A program made the position numbers and the translations under genes. A DNA stretch of 64,000 nt from Pararhodonellum marinum (GTDB lineage Bacteria; Bacteroidota; Bacteroidia; Cytophagales; Cyclobacteriaceae), in the NCBI RefSeq assembly GCF_015354735.1, contig NZ_JACEFJ010000010.1, positions 1 through 64,000 of the forward strand, given 5' to 3'. Below are positions 27,365 to 36,039 of this stretch, piece by piece. Below the pieces are notes generated by a model that saw only the letters and a program-made list of their open reading frames with translations, did no database searches and was not told the origin of the DNA. Each line of letters begins with the position of its first letter. The stretch's first letter is position 1.

Positions 27365-28466
27365 TCAATCTTTTTTTACCTCTTCTTCGCTTTGGGCGAG
27401 AAGGAATGCTTTAATGAAATCACCGAGATCTCCATCCAAAACAGCCTGTGTATCAGATGTTTCGTGTCCAGTACGTGCATCTTTAACCAGTTTATAGGGA
27501 TGTAGTACATAGTTTCTGATCTGTGATCCAAAGTCTATCTTCAGCTTTCCAGATTCGATCTTTGCCCGTTCTGCATTTCTTTTTTCCATCTCCATCTGAT
27601 AAAGTCTGGATTTTAGCATTTGCATGGCTTTTTCCCGGTTGGCCAACTGCGACCTTTCGATCTGACAAACCACCACTATTCCCGTAGGCTTATGGGTAAG
27701 TTGTACCTTGGTTTCCACCTTGTTTACATTTTGCCCTCCGGCACCGCCTGAACGGGAAGTATGCAATTCTATGTCAGCGGGATTGATGTCGATTTCGATG
27801 GTATCATCCACCACAGGATAAGCATAGACAGAAGCAAACGAAGTGTGGCGTCTGCCGCCGCTATCAAATGGTGAAATTCTGACCAATCTGTGTACACCGA
27901 TTTCTGATTTCAGAAATCCATAGGCCAAAGGCCCATCAAACTCCAGTGTGACCGATTTAATTCCAGCTACCTCACCTTCCTGCAAGTCGACTTCCCGGAC
28001 TTTGTATCCGTTTTTTTCGCCCCACATGATGTACATCCGCATCAGGATGGAAGCCCAGTCATTGCTTTCTGTACCTCCTGCCCCTGGGTTGATTTCCAGC
28101 ATGGCACTGAGTTGATCCTCCTCACTGCTGAGCATTTTTTTCAATTCCAGGTCCTCAACAAGGGTTAAGGTTCTTCCATATTCGAGCTTGATTTCTTCTT
28201 CTGATACCTCGTCTGCGGCATAAAACTCAAACAATACCTCTAAATCCTGAAATTTGGTTTCCAGTTTTTCATAGGCACTGGTCCATGATTTTCTGGCCTG
28301 AATTTGTTTCATGGTCTTTTCGGCTTCTTCGGAATCATTCCAGAATTCCGGTTGCGTGGAGACCGCTTCTAAATCTTCTATTTCTGCTTTCTTACGATCG
28401 TAGTCAAAGATACCTCCTCAAGGCCGAAACACGGGCCTTCAAGTCTTTCAACTGGTCTGATGTCAT
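27365..28466 (-). CDS. prfB: Peptide chain release factor 2, programmed +1 frameshift
   Basis: RF2 releases polypeptides at UGA and UAA. The gene is in two frames: codons 1-20 run from ATG 28466 to CTT 28409-28407, then an in-frame TGA (28406-28404). A +1 slip at CTT-TGA-C continues at GAC 28405 to the stop at 27365, giving 366 aa, the normal RF2 size. SPF (in [12 protein letters not shown]), which reads UGA, and GGQ ([11 protein letters not shown], near residue 240), which triggers hydrolysis, are both intact. RF2 thereby controls its own synthesis: low RF2 favours the slip. The continuous frame alone would start at 28312 and miss about 50 residues. A terminator follows. Confidence 0.97.
28403..28418 (-). 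promoter_or_regulatory. prfB programmed frameshift site
   Basis: Minus strand AGGAGG-TAT-CTT-TGA-C: a Shine-Dalgarno-like AGGAGG (28418-28413), a 3-nt spacer, then the slippery CTT and the UGAC stop context. This is the same arrangement as the classical E. coli site. Confidence 0.95.
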
Positions 28467-28652
28467 AATTTATTTTGTTTATTGGTTCGCAAAATTGCGG
28501 AATTATTGTGTTTTAACCTAATGAAATTCAACATTGGCATGAAGCAGCAGTCGGTTTAAAATTGGAGTTAAATGCTCTTTAAACAGATGCCTGAACAGGT
28601 AATTTAGGATTTCTTCATTTTCAGATAAATCTTTGGATCCAGAATTGATCTT

Positions 28653-29162
28653 TCAATCAGCATCCAGATACACTATCTCAATTTTTCTCCTTCCACTTCT
28701 TTTGAAATACTTGTATTTACTTTTGGAAAGAACAAAACCTGTAGTCAACAGAGAGCCAGAAATCACCAATCCCCCGGTACTATATGACAATGAACCTTCC
28801 TGGTAGAGACTGTTGATGGTTTCAGTAGCCAATACCAATCCTCCGGCAGCAAAAGCCAGCGTACTCAGGTTTCTGATCGTACGGTTTCTTTCATCCTTGT
28901 TGCTGATGTCAATGGCAGTAATGTCTTCTGGTCTTAATATGTTCTCATTAAGCAGCAGATAATCTCTTTGGATTTCTTTGATTACATCGGTTAGAAAATA
29001 ATCATAATCTTTGGTTTGATAGGTGATGATTTCACCTACCTCATATTTGATCCTTGTTTTTTGGTTGCTGCCTTTCTGCAGCAAAAGATACTTCTGTCCA
29101 AAAACCAGTTGTCCTGCGCCAAAAGTCAATAAAATCAATAATGTGGCGAAGGTTTTCTTCAT
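28653..29162 (-). CDS. Hypothetical exported protein
   Basis: I do not recognise a family for this 169-aa protein. It has a signal peptide (MKKTFATLLILLTFGAGQLVFGQ) and a beta-rich section that includes KYEVGEIITYQTKDYDYFL and VIKEIQRDYLLLNENIL. Two hydrophobic segments follow (LAFAAGGLVLATE and TGGLVISGSLLTTGFVL), and the tail is basic. This suggests a periplasmic domain anchored by a hairpin of two helices. It lies downstream of ilvE with a 93-nt gap. Similar small proteins are common in related genomes by impression only. Confidence 0.65.
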   Translation of the reverse strand: MKKTFATLLILLTFGAGQLVFGQKYLLLQKGSNQKTRIKYEVGEIITYQTKDYDYFLTDVIKEIQRDYLLLNENILRPEDITAIDISNKDERNRTIRNLSTLAFAAGGLVLATETINSLYQEGSLSYSTGGLVISGSLLTTGFVLSKSKYKYFKRSGRRKIEIVYLDAD

Positions 29163-29255
29163 GAAAATTTACAGGAATGGAAAAAAGCAGCGTTTTTTTT
29201 AAATAGAAAGTTTGAAAAAAAATCCAAGGGAATTGATTTGCGTGGATTTTCAGAT

Positions 29256-30326
29256 TCAGACTTTGATGATCCATCCGAACGGATCTTCTGTTCTCCCATA
29301 CTTAATGGCGTCCAGGGTTTCCAACACTTTCCATGAGAAAGCGCTATCTGATTTTTGAGGTAAAGTATAATCTTTGCCATTCAGGTTAATCAAAGCAATA
29401 TGTGCGATTGTAGCCGCAGTACCTGTACCAAATGCTTCTTGTAACTTTCCGTTTTCCAGTGCCGATTGGAGTTCTTCAATGCTTAGAAAGCGCTCTTCCA
29501 CCGGCAGACCCCAACTTCTGGCCAAAGTCAAAACGCTATCCCTTGTGATACCTTTTAGAATGGTCCCGGTGCTTACAGGGGCTGTGATCAATTTACCGTC
29601 GATCACAAACATCACATTCATGGTGCCACTTTCCTCGATATTTTTGTGGCTTTTTCCATCTGTCCAGAGCAACTGATCGTATCCCTCTTTTTGGGCGAGA
29701 AGGGCTGGATACAAGGAACCGGCATAATTTCCTGCTGCTTTGGCAAAACCTGTTCCACCCTCCGCAGCACGTGTGTAATGGGTTTCCACTTTTACTTTTA
29801 CCGGTTTGGCATAATAATGGCCTACTGGGCAGGTGAAAATCATGAACTTGTAAGTCGCCGAAGGCCGAATACCCAAATAGTCATCAGTCGCAAAAATAAA
29901 TGGTCTGATATATAAGGAATAGCCCGGTTTAGAAGGGATCCAATTACTATCTGTTTCCAGTAAGGTCAGCAATCCTTCCATAAACAAATCCTCTGGTACC
30001 TCAGGAATACACAAGCGTTTTGCAGATTCATTCAATCTCTTTTGGTTAGCATCTGCCCGAAAAATAAGGATCTCTCCCTGCTCATTTTTATAAGCTTTCA
30101 TTCCCTCAAAAACCGATTGCCCATAATGTAGGGTGGCATTGGCCGGGTTGAGCGAAAGGGGTGCATAAGGTTCAATCCTAAAATTATCCCAGCGACCATC
30201 TTTATAGTCCGCTATAAACATGTGGTCACTGATGGTCTGGCCAAATACCAGATTATCGAAATCCGTTTGGGGCAGCTTAGAAGTAGCTGTTTTCTTTATT
30301 TTTATTTCCAAAGTTTGATTCATCAT
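29256..30326 (-). CDS. ilvE: Branched-chain amino acid aminotransferase
   Basis: This 356-aa PLP enzyme of fold type IV catalyses the last step of valine, leucine and isoleucine synthesis and the first step of their breakdown, with glutamate/2-oxoglutarate. The catalytic lysine lies in GTGFAKAAGNYAGSLYPA near residue 200, and the E-E-S-G-T-M-N segment and GTGTAATIAHI bind cofactor phosphate. The size fits the class II (eukaryote-like) BCAT group. The frame begins with two consecutive ATGs (30326 and 30323). It starts 4 nt after the cobalamin adenosyltransferase stop, so the two are co-transcribed. Confidence 0.95.
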   Translation of the reverse strand: MMNQTLEIKIKKTATSKLPQTDFDNLVFGQTISDHMFIADYKDGRWDNFRIEPYAPLSLNPANATLHYGQSVFEGMKAYKNEQGEILIFRADANQKRLNESAKRLCIPEVPEDLFMEGLLTLLETDSNWIPSKPGYSLYIRPFIFATDDYLGIRPSATYKFMIFTCPVGHYYAKPVKVKVETHYTRAAEGGTGFAKAAGNYAGSLYPALLAQKEGYDQLLWTDGKSHKNIEESGTMNVMFVIDGKLITAPVSTGTILKGITRDSVLTLARSWGLPVEERFLSIEELQSALENGKLQEAFGTGTAATIAHIALINLNGKDYTLPQKSDSAFSWKVLETLDAIKYGRTEDPFGWIIKV

Positions 30327-30330
30327 GATG

Positions 30331-30879
30331 CTATAATCTAGGTTCCCAAGTCACTTCTTCTATTTTCAATTCCTGTGCGATCAGCCTTCCCAAAACAAAA
30401 AGGTAATCAGAAAGTCTGTTGATGTACTTGATGATCATTTCATCTACATGCTCCAGTTCACTGAGTGCTACCACACATCTTTCGGTTCTCCGGCATACCG
30501 TTCTTGCCACATGGCAAAACGACACCACCTGATGTCCACCAGGCAAAATAAACCGAGTAAGTGGCGGAAGCGTTTTTTCCATCCGGTCTATTTCACTTTC
30601 AATTACAGTAATGTCTTCCTCGTGTAAGTCGGGCCTTTTTACTTTTTCTTTTCCAGGTACCGTCGCCAAAGTTGCTCCAATGGTAAATAACCGATCTTGA
30701 ATCTCTTTGAGAAAGTCTCCTCGTTTTTCGTTGATTTCCTGATCCCTCAATAACCCTATATAGGCATTCAGTTCATCCACTGTTCCATAGGCATCGATCC
30801 TTAAGTGGGCTTTAGAAACTCTCTTGCCACCCAACAAAGACGTGGTTCCTTCATCACCGGATTTGGTATAAATTTTCAT
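30331..30879 (-). CDS. ATP:cob(I)alamin adenosyltransferase, PduO type
   Basis: This 182-aa helical-bundle enzyme makes adenosylcobalamin from ATP and cob(I)alamin. The N-terminal ATP loop IYTKSGDEGTTSLLGGKRV (residues 3-21) and AYGTVDELNAYIG are hallmarks. FILPGGHQ, then ARTVCRRTER near residue 130, completes the active site. B12-dependent enzymes are not present in this window. It is linked to ilvE with 4 nt between the genes and follows the ABC ATPase gene by 49 nt. Confidence 0.93.
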   Translation of the reverse strand: MKIYTKSGDEGTTSLLGGKRVSKAHLRIDAYGTVDELNAYIGLLRDQEINEKRGDFLKEIQDRLFTIGATLATVPGKEKVKRPDLHEEDITVIESEIDRMEKTLPPLTRFILPGGHQVVSFCHVARTVCRRTERCVVALSELEHVDEMIIKYINRLSDYLFVLGRLIAQELKIEEVTWEPRL

Positions 30880-30928
30880 AAAAGGAAAAGCTTTGCAAAA
30901 ATAATCAAAAATTGGAGAATAAATGGCA

Positions 30929-31648
30929 TCAATGAGCCAATTCAGGCTTACCTAAATTCGGATTGGGATTGACGGTATCGGACTCCACCAGACCATCTCT
31001 TAATCTGACAATCCTATGCGCATAGTGAGCGATGTCATCTTCGTGGGTAACCATAATGATGGTATTTCCTTTTTGATGTAGGTCATGAAAAAGTCCCATA
31101 ATATCATAGGAGGTTTTGGAATCCAGGTTACCGGTAGGCTCATCAGCCAAAATAATACTAGGGTCATTGACCAAAGCCCGGGCAATGGCCACACGTTGCC
31201 TTTGCCCACCGGATAATTCATTGGGTTTGTGGCTCACTCGATCCTCCAATCCCACACTTTTAAGTGCCAAAAATGCTTTATCCTGTCTATCTGATTTGTT
31301 GAAACCTGCATAGATTAGGGGAAGAGCAACATTTTCCAGACATGTGGCCCTAGGTAAAAGGTTAAAGGTCTGAAATACAAAACCAATTTCCTTGTTACGG
31401 ATCTCTGCGAGCTCATTTTCAGTCATGTCGCTGACATCTTTCTGATTGAGTATGTATGTGCCCGCTGTAGGCGTATCCAAGCAACCAATGATATTCATCA
31501 AGGTAGATTTACCTGAACCTGATGGTCCCATAAAAGCTACATATTCCCCTCTATTGACAGTAATAGAAACAGATTTCAATGCTTTTACTTCCTCTAGCCC
31601 CATCCGATAAGTCTTCTGGATATCCTTGGTTTCTATAATTGTTCCCAT
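30929..31648 (-). CDS. ABC transporter ATP-binding protein (LolD/MacB type)
   Basis: This 239-aa ATPase of the LolD/MacB/FtsE class powers mechanotransmission-type transporters such as lipoprotein release. Walker A is GPSGSGKST (near residue 42), the Q-loop [10 protein letters not shown], the signature [15 protein letters not shown], Walker [13 protein letters not shown], and the switch histidine VTHEDD; all are intact. No FtsX-like permease gene is adjacent, so the partner is encoded elsewhere. Lipoprotein export is one possibility; macrolide or peptide export is another. Confidence 0.9.
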   Translation of the reverse strand: MGTIIETKDIQKTYRMGLEEVKALKSVSITVNRGEYVAFMGPSGSGKSTLMNIIGCLDTPTAGTYILNQKDVSDMTENELAEIRNKEIGFVFQTFNLLPRATCLENVALPLIYAGFNKSDRQDKAFLALKSVGLEDRVSHKPNELSGGQRQRVAIARALVNDPSIILADEPTGNLDSKTSYDIMGLFHDLHQKGNTIIMVTHEDDIAHYAHRIVRLRDGLVESDTVNPNPNLGKPELAH

Positions 31649-31734
31649 AGCAATGTAGAATTAAGTTTAAAGTGGAATATACTACATATTCAACAATTTA
31701 GCGGATGCAAATCCTTAAATTATGTGAATGGTTT

Positions 31735-34533
31735 CTATTGACTTGTAATTTGCAATTTTTCCAATTCATCAGCAGGTACCCAATCCTGCATGCTGAAAAT
31801 GGCCTGTGAGGCATAATTGTCCAAACCTATGTTTCGACTTGCTTTTACCAGCGCCATCCAAAGCAAGGGATCTTTATTGAATTCCGTGCTCTGCTGAGCC
31901 AGGCTATATTTTTCATCTATTGAATCAGCCCTTTCAATGGCTTCCAATACTAACGGGGTCAAATAAGGATTGTTTTCCGTAGTCCATTCTCTTTGCAACC
32001 AGTTGGAGACGTCTAGTTCAGCTTCAAGAACATGGTCTTTTCCACGTTTTATTTTTTTTACTAATTCAGTGAAAGTAGAAGGTTCCAGTGGGGTATTGGT
32101 AGCAGTCAGGTTTTGGTGACCCAGAGACAAAAGTTCATCTTCCGAAAACCAATGAGACTTATGCAAAAGGATTTTCAGAAGATAATAACCTTTCATTTCA
32201 GCATCATTTATTTGAGATATATTTTCCTCCATTTGCTTTTTGGTGGCTGGCAAAAGGGTAGACAGCCCTTTATAAAAAGTATGGGCATCTGTCGATTCTG
32301 AAGATAGCCAGACTGGCCAGTCAACTTGAAACTGTTCTGAAATTTTTTCGGCATTTTCCGCTTCTCCGCCGAAATAGAGAATGACCAAGTGATGGGGTTT
32401 GAATTCCCTGAAACCTTTCGCTGCGGCCTGAACCAGCTCTACGGCAGCTTTTTCAAAATCCAACTGATCGGCCAATATGGAGGCAGCCAAGTAATGATAA
32501 TATCCGGCGGAGCCTGAAAAACCAAAAGCCAGCCCATTGAGGTAGCGCATGGAAGCATCTATGTAATCTGCCTGATAGGACCTGAACACCCTTGATTCCC
32601 TAAATGACTGCTCAGTTAATGGTACCCAGTTCTCCGCCAATACTCCATCTATATAAGTGAGGTCTTGCTCAACTTCATTTTCAGGTTCATTGGTCCAATA
32701 GTTTCGTATGGAGGCTCTTTGTAGTATTTCCGGGTTTTGTTCTTGATCTAGTTGAAAATCAAAATCTTTGACATTACCCATGAGGTTATAATAGGCCAGT
32801 TTGTTGACCAAAAATACGGGGTCATTGATATTTGAAACTTCTTGCTCTAAATCTATAAGGTGTTTGAGCTGCAAACCCAAACGGTTCGATTCCAATACTT
32901 TATCGCCTTGATATAGGTTTGTCAAGAGCTCCAAAGCTTCTTTTCCCCGGTTGTTTTTGCTGTAAAACAAAGCTAGGTTATTGGTTAGCTGGGGGTGCTT
33001 AGGATAATATTGAAGACCTTTTTCAAGGTAAAACAAGGCCTCTGTAAATCTGGCTCTTTTATGAAGAAGGTCAGTCAATAGAAGGATGTCCTTCACCACC
33101 GGTTTGTGGTCAAAACTTTCAGTCAAATGGTTAATCGCCAAGCTCGGTTGGTTAAGTTGCAACCGGAGGTGTGCGGCTGCATTCTTGGCTTTTTGGTTGT
33201 TTCTGTATTGTTCCCATGAATTTTCATACAGAATGCTGGCTTCTAGGGGTTTGTTTGCAGCAAGGTAATAATCACCGGAAAGGTTGGTGGACGCTGCAGA
33301 AAACTGTACCACTACTATGCCATCACCAAAGGCGGCAAGAATTGCCAAAGTCATGATAGCACCGATACGCATGTGAAAGTAAGCGAAAAACTGTGGCTGG
33401 TAAAGAATTTTCTCCAGAGCTGTTCCAGAATTCATCACAGGCAAGAAATTGGCAACCAGATAACCGAAAAACAAAGCAGAAAAACCAACTTGACTGTATA
33501 CAAACAGATGAATCAAAAAGTCCTGCATGGGTTCATTGAGGCTAAACTGTGCTTTCCAACAAGTTAGTATAGCGATCGAAAAACCGATCCAGTAAAGTGA
33601 TTTGCCGATGCGATGATCTTGAAAAGGCTGGTTTAGCTGGAGTAGTTTATACTTGAGATCCCAAATGCCCAATGCCCCGGGTACCAAAACAAACAGCATC
33701 AAGGGTTTGATAGAAAAAGGCAGGCTGAAACTTCCGGTGATTTCAAGCAGTAGGAAAATGAAAAAGGTAAAATAAAGGAGAAAAAGAACCATCAGGTGCC
33801 AGGAGATTTTCAATCCGGTTCCTTTATTTAATTGGGAAAGCAACAGGTAAATGGCTGAGATTACCGCATGGCCGGTGTATATGAAGAAAATAGAGGTTAT
33901 GCCAACACCAAGCATGCTTATGTTTTCAGAAAGAAGTAATGCAGCTTGTGGCACCGTGCTAACTAACACCAAGGCTGGCAAAATCAAAAAAGCAAGCGGT
34001 AGAATGACCCAGAGTTTTTTGGACAAGGCCCATTGATCAAAAAAAACATGGATAATCCAAGATGGCACCAAGGCAAAAACCAATAACAGAATAAATGCCC
34101 AATTGCTGGAAATACCCCCAATATTCAGGGAATTAACTCCAGTTAGGAGTAGCAGCAAAATGATTCCGATGGTGACAAATACGAATGGCTTTTGTTTGAA
34201 AGTAGCGATCAAACCTATGCCCATGCTCACCAAAAACCACAATAATCCCGCATACAAGAAACTGCTCAGCGGTTTAGCAATGGGTTGAAGGGATTCAAAA
34301 CTTTGAAAAAGGAGGTAATTGTCGATTTCCAATGGAAACTGCATCAATCCAACCTGCAATATATCGAGGGGTATTTTGAGGGACTCAGCAAAAATACCTG
34401 GAAGTACAGGCAAGACCTCATTTCCTGCAAAAAAAAAGGCATAAAAAAGGAGGATTCCACCCGTGACGGTGATCAGGACTGGCAGTTTAAGTAGAAAAAA
34501 GTCGAGGATTGATTTTGGTTGCTTGGATGGCAT
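31735..34533 (-). CDS. Large membrane protein with TPR region
   Basis: This 932-aa protein of unknown function has a hydrophobic N-terminal half with about ten or more membrane helices and a soluble C-terminal half of TPR-like pairs. Examples of the latter are RARFTEALFYLEKGLQYYPK with HPQLTNNLALFYSKN near residues 490-530. The architecture (polytopic membrane domain plus TPRs) recalls O-antigen ligase or oligosaccharyltransferase-like proteins, but no specific motif supports this. The start overlaps the gatC stop by 1 nt (TAATG), so it is translationally coupled. The gene is specific to this operon context in my reading. Confidence 0.7.
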   Translation of the reverse strand: MPSKQPKSILDFFLLKLPVLITVTGGILLFYAFFFAGNEVLPVLPGIFAESLKIPLDILQVGLMQFPLEIDNYLLFQSFESLQPIAKPLSSFLYAGLLWFLVSMGIGLIATFKQKPFVFVTIGIILLLLLTGVNSLNIGGISSNWAFILLLVFALVPSWIIHVFFDQWALSKKLWVILPLAFLILPALVLVSTVPQAALLLSENISMLGVGITSIFFIYTGHAVISAIYLLLSQLNKGTGLKISWHLMVLFLLYFTFFIFLLLEITGSFSLPFSIKPLMLFVLVPGALGIWDLKYKLLQLNQPFQDHRIGKSLYWIGFSIAILTCWKAQFSLNEPMQDFLIHLFVYSQVGFSALFFGYLVANFLPVMNSGTALEKILYQPQFFAYFHMRIGAIMTLAILAAFGDGIVVVQFSAASTNLSGDYYLAANKPLEASILYENSWEQYRNNQKAKNAAAHLRLQLNQPSLAINHLTESFDHKPVVKDILLLTDLLHKRARFTEALFYLEKGLQYYPKHPQLTNNLALFYSKNNRGKEALELLTNLYQGDKVLESNRLGLQLKHLIDLEQEVSNINDPVFLVNKLAYYNLMGNVKDFDFQLDQEQNPEILQRASIRNYWTNEPENEVEQDLTYIDGVLAENWVPLTEQSFRESRVFRSYQADYIDASMRYLNGLAFGFSGSAGYYHYLAASILADQLDFEKAAVELVQAAAKGFREFKPHHLVILYFGGEAENAEKISEQFQVDWPVWLSSESTDAHTFYKGLSTLLPATKKQMEENISQINDAEMKGYYLLKILLHKSHWFSEDELLSLGHQNLTATNTPLEPSTFTELVKKIKRGKDHVLEAELDVSNWLQREWTTENNPYLTPLVLEAIERADSIDEKYSLAQQSTEFNKDPLLWMALVKASRNIGLDNYASQAIFSMQDWVPADELEKLQITSQ

Positions 34534-34820
34534 TATTCAAGCACCTTTGGTACACGGAAATAGTCTGAATCCCTTTGCGGGGCATTTTTAAGACCTCTTT
34601 CATGAGATAGGTGGCTACCCACGACATCTTCCCTAAGTACATTTTCTTCTGATGACATGGTGGTTATCGGTGCCACATCTGTTGTATCTACTTCGTTCAG
34701 TTTTTCTACCCAATCCAGAATCTGGGTCATGTCCTGGGTCATTTTCTCTGCACCTTGCTCATCAAATTCCAGTCTGGCCAAGTGGGCAATTTTTTTGAGG
34801 GTGTTTACATCTATTTTCAT
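34533..34820 (-). CDS. gatC: Asp-tRNA(Asn)/Glu-tRNA(Gln) amidotransferase subunit C
   Basis: This 95-aa GatC stabilises the GatCAB complex that converts Glu-tRNA(Gln) to Gln-tRNA(Gln) (and Asp to Asn). It has the N-terminal VNTLKKIAHLARLEFDE, the central ILDWVEKLNEVDTTDVAP and the C-terminal REDVV ... YFRVPKVLE that are standard for the family. gatA and gatB are not in this window. It overlaps the upstream acyltransferase gene by 4 nt (ATGA) and the downstream membrane TPR gene by 1 nt, indicating tight coupling of three unrelated functions. Confidence 0.95.
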   Translation of the reverse strand: MKIDVNTLKKIAHLARLEFDEQGAEKMTQDMTQILDWVEKLNEVDTTDVAPITTMSSEENVLREDVVGSHLSHERGLKNAPQRDSDYFRVPKVLE

Positions 34821-35581
34821 ACTGCTTTCTCTAATATATTAGGGAAATTCCCATCGGGATTGTCCCTCCATAATTGTTCCTGGATGATGGAAAAACACCT
34901 GCTTTTGATTTCAGGAAGGTCCTTGACTGTCAATCCCTCTGTCATGATGGGGGAGTGGAACACCAATTTACCTTTCCCGAAATTCATCAACAAAGCGCCG
35001 TCATCGGGCAAAATTAAATGATTATATGATAATGTTATAGGAATGATAGGGATTTGTTTCTCAATGGCCATACTAAAGGCCCCATTCTTGAAGCTACTCA
35101 ACTCGGGTGGACGAGTAGAAGTGATCCCCCCTTCAGGAAAAATCACTACACTGCTCCCTTCATCCAGGGCTTTTTTTGCTCTTGCCAAAACTTCACCTCG
35201 GCTACGCATGCTGCTCCTGTCCAGAGCAATGTGAAGGTTTTTGAAGTAATATCCAAAAAGGGGTACTTTCCGGATGGAACTTTTTCCAATAAAAACCACA
35301 TCCCCAGGTACAAAACCCATCATCGCGATGTCAAGATAAGAAAAGTGGTTGGCGACAAAAATATAAGGTTGATTCTTTTGGATGTGATTTCTTCCGACTT
35401 GTTTGACGGGAAGAAAAATTAAGAAAAAGTAAACCTTTGCCCACAATCTGTTGATTTTGCGACCATAGGGTTTCATTCCCGGTATCCAGATACAGGCCAG
35501 GAAAAAAGGAAACATCAATAAAAAACTAGCCAAGTAAAGGAGGGCAACATATAGAGTATATATCCTTCGGACAAGGCGCAT
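34817..35581 (-). CDS. 1-acyl-sn-glycerol-3-phosphate acyltransferase (PlsC-like)
   Basis: This 254-aa membrane-associated acyltransferase transfers an acyl chain to lysophosphatidate. It has two N-terminal hydrophobic stretches (YVALLYLASFLLMFPFFLACIW) and the HX4D motif as NHFSYLD near residue 78. Motif III, VVIFPEGGITS, comes near residue 145, and later PIIPITL is seen. Whether the substrate is a lysophospholipid or an ornithine lipid precursor (OlsA-like) is not settled. The start is separated from the globin stop by 1 nt; the end overlaps gatC. Confidence 0.9.
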   Translation of the reverse strand: MRLVRRIYTLYVALLYLASFLLMFPFFLACIWIPGMKPYGRKINRLWAKVYFFLIFLPVKQVGRNHIQKNQPYIFVANHFSYLDIAMMGFVPGDVVFIGKSSIRKVPLFGYYFKNLHIALDRSSMRSRGEVLARAKKALDEGSSVVIFPEGGITSTRPPELSSFKNGAFSMAIEKQIPIIPITLSYNHLILPDDGALLMNFGKGKLVFHSPIMTEGLTVKDLPEIKSRCFSIIQEQLWRDNPDGNFPNILEKAV

Positions 35582-35582
35582 G

Positions 35583-35954
35583 TTATTGGTTGATCATGTG
35601 ATTGGCAGCATTGGTAAAATATTCTTTCAGGGCATCCCTTGTGTGGATTTCCATCACGGTTTGATCAAGGGCTTTCCACATACAATTCATCCAAAAATCT
35701 CTCATGCCAGTATCAATCGGCCACTTCAGGTGACGCATACGTAATCTGGGATGTCCTCTTTTTTCCGAATAGGTCGATGGGCCTCCGAATACCTGAACCA
35801 AAAACAAAAATAGCCTTTCTTCAGCAGGGGACAAATCTTCAGGATAGTGCCTTCTCAAATCGGGGGTATTGGCCACTTCTTTATAAAAAGCCTTAACGAG
35901 TTCTTGGATCTTTTTCTCACCGAGGGTCTGATATATGGTAGCTGCTTCTGACAT
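35583..35954 (-). CDS. Group 2 truncated haemoglobin
   Basis: This 123-aa haem protein binds O2 or NO. The core FGGPSTYSEKRGHPRLRMRH contains the proximal histidine of the F helix (near residue 75), and RDFWMNCMWKAL carries the tryptophan G8 typical of group 2 (trHbO). The length is normal for the family. Suggested roles in relatives include NO detoxification and oxygen handling; none can be picked from context. It heads the run globin-plsC-gatC-TPR with minimal gaps. Confidence 0.92.
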   Translation of the reverse strand: MSEAATIYQTLGEKKIQELVKAFYKEVANTPDLRRHYPEDLSPAEERLFLFLVQVFGGPSTYSEKRGHPRLRMRHLKWPIDTGMRDFWMNCMWKALDQTVMEIHTRDALKEYFTNAANHMINQ

Positions 35955-36039
35955 GCAGGTTAGTTTTATTTGGATGTAAAGGGATGGAATTGAAAATTAA
36001 CCCAATAAAATATTGGAGGGTTCTTTAAGCTTGTTTAAG

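Noticed and set aside
28404-28406. In-frame TGA making prfB a pseudogene
   Set aside because: The AGGAGG-TAT-CTT-TGA-C context is the known programmed frameshift site, and the downstream frame is intact with SPF and GGQ motifs.
36000-36016. ccaata-aaa-tattgg hairpin after the NfeD gene as a terminator
   Set aside because: The stem is short, AT-rich and not followed by a T-run on the minus strand.
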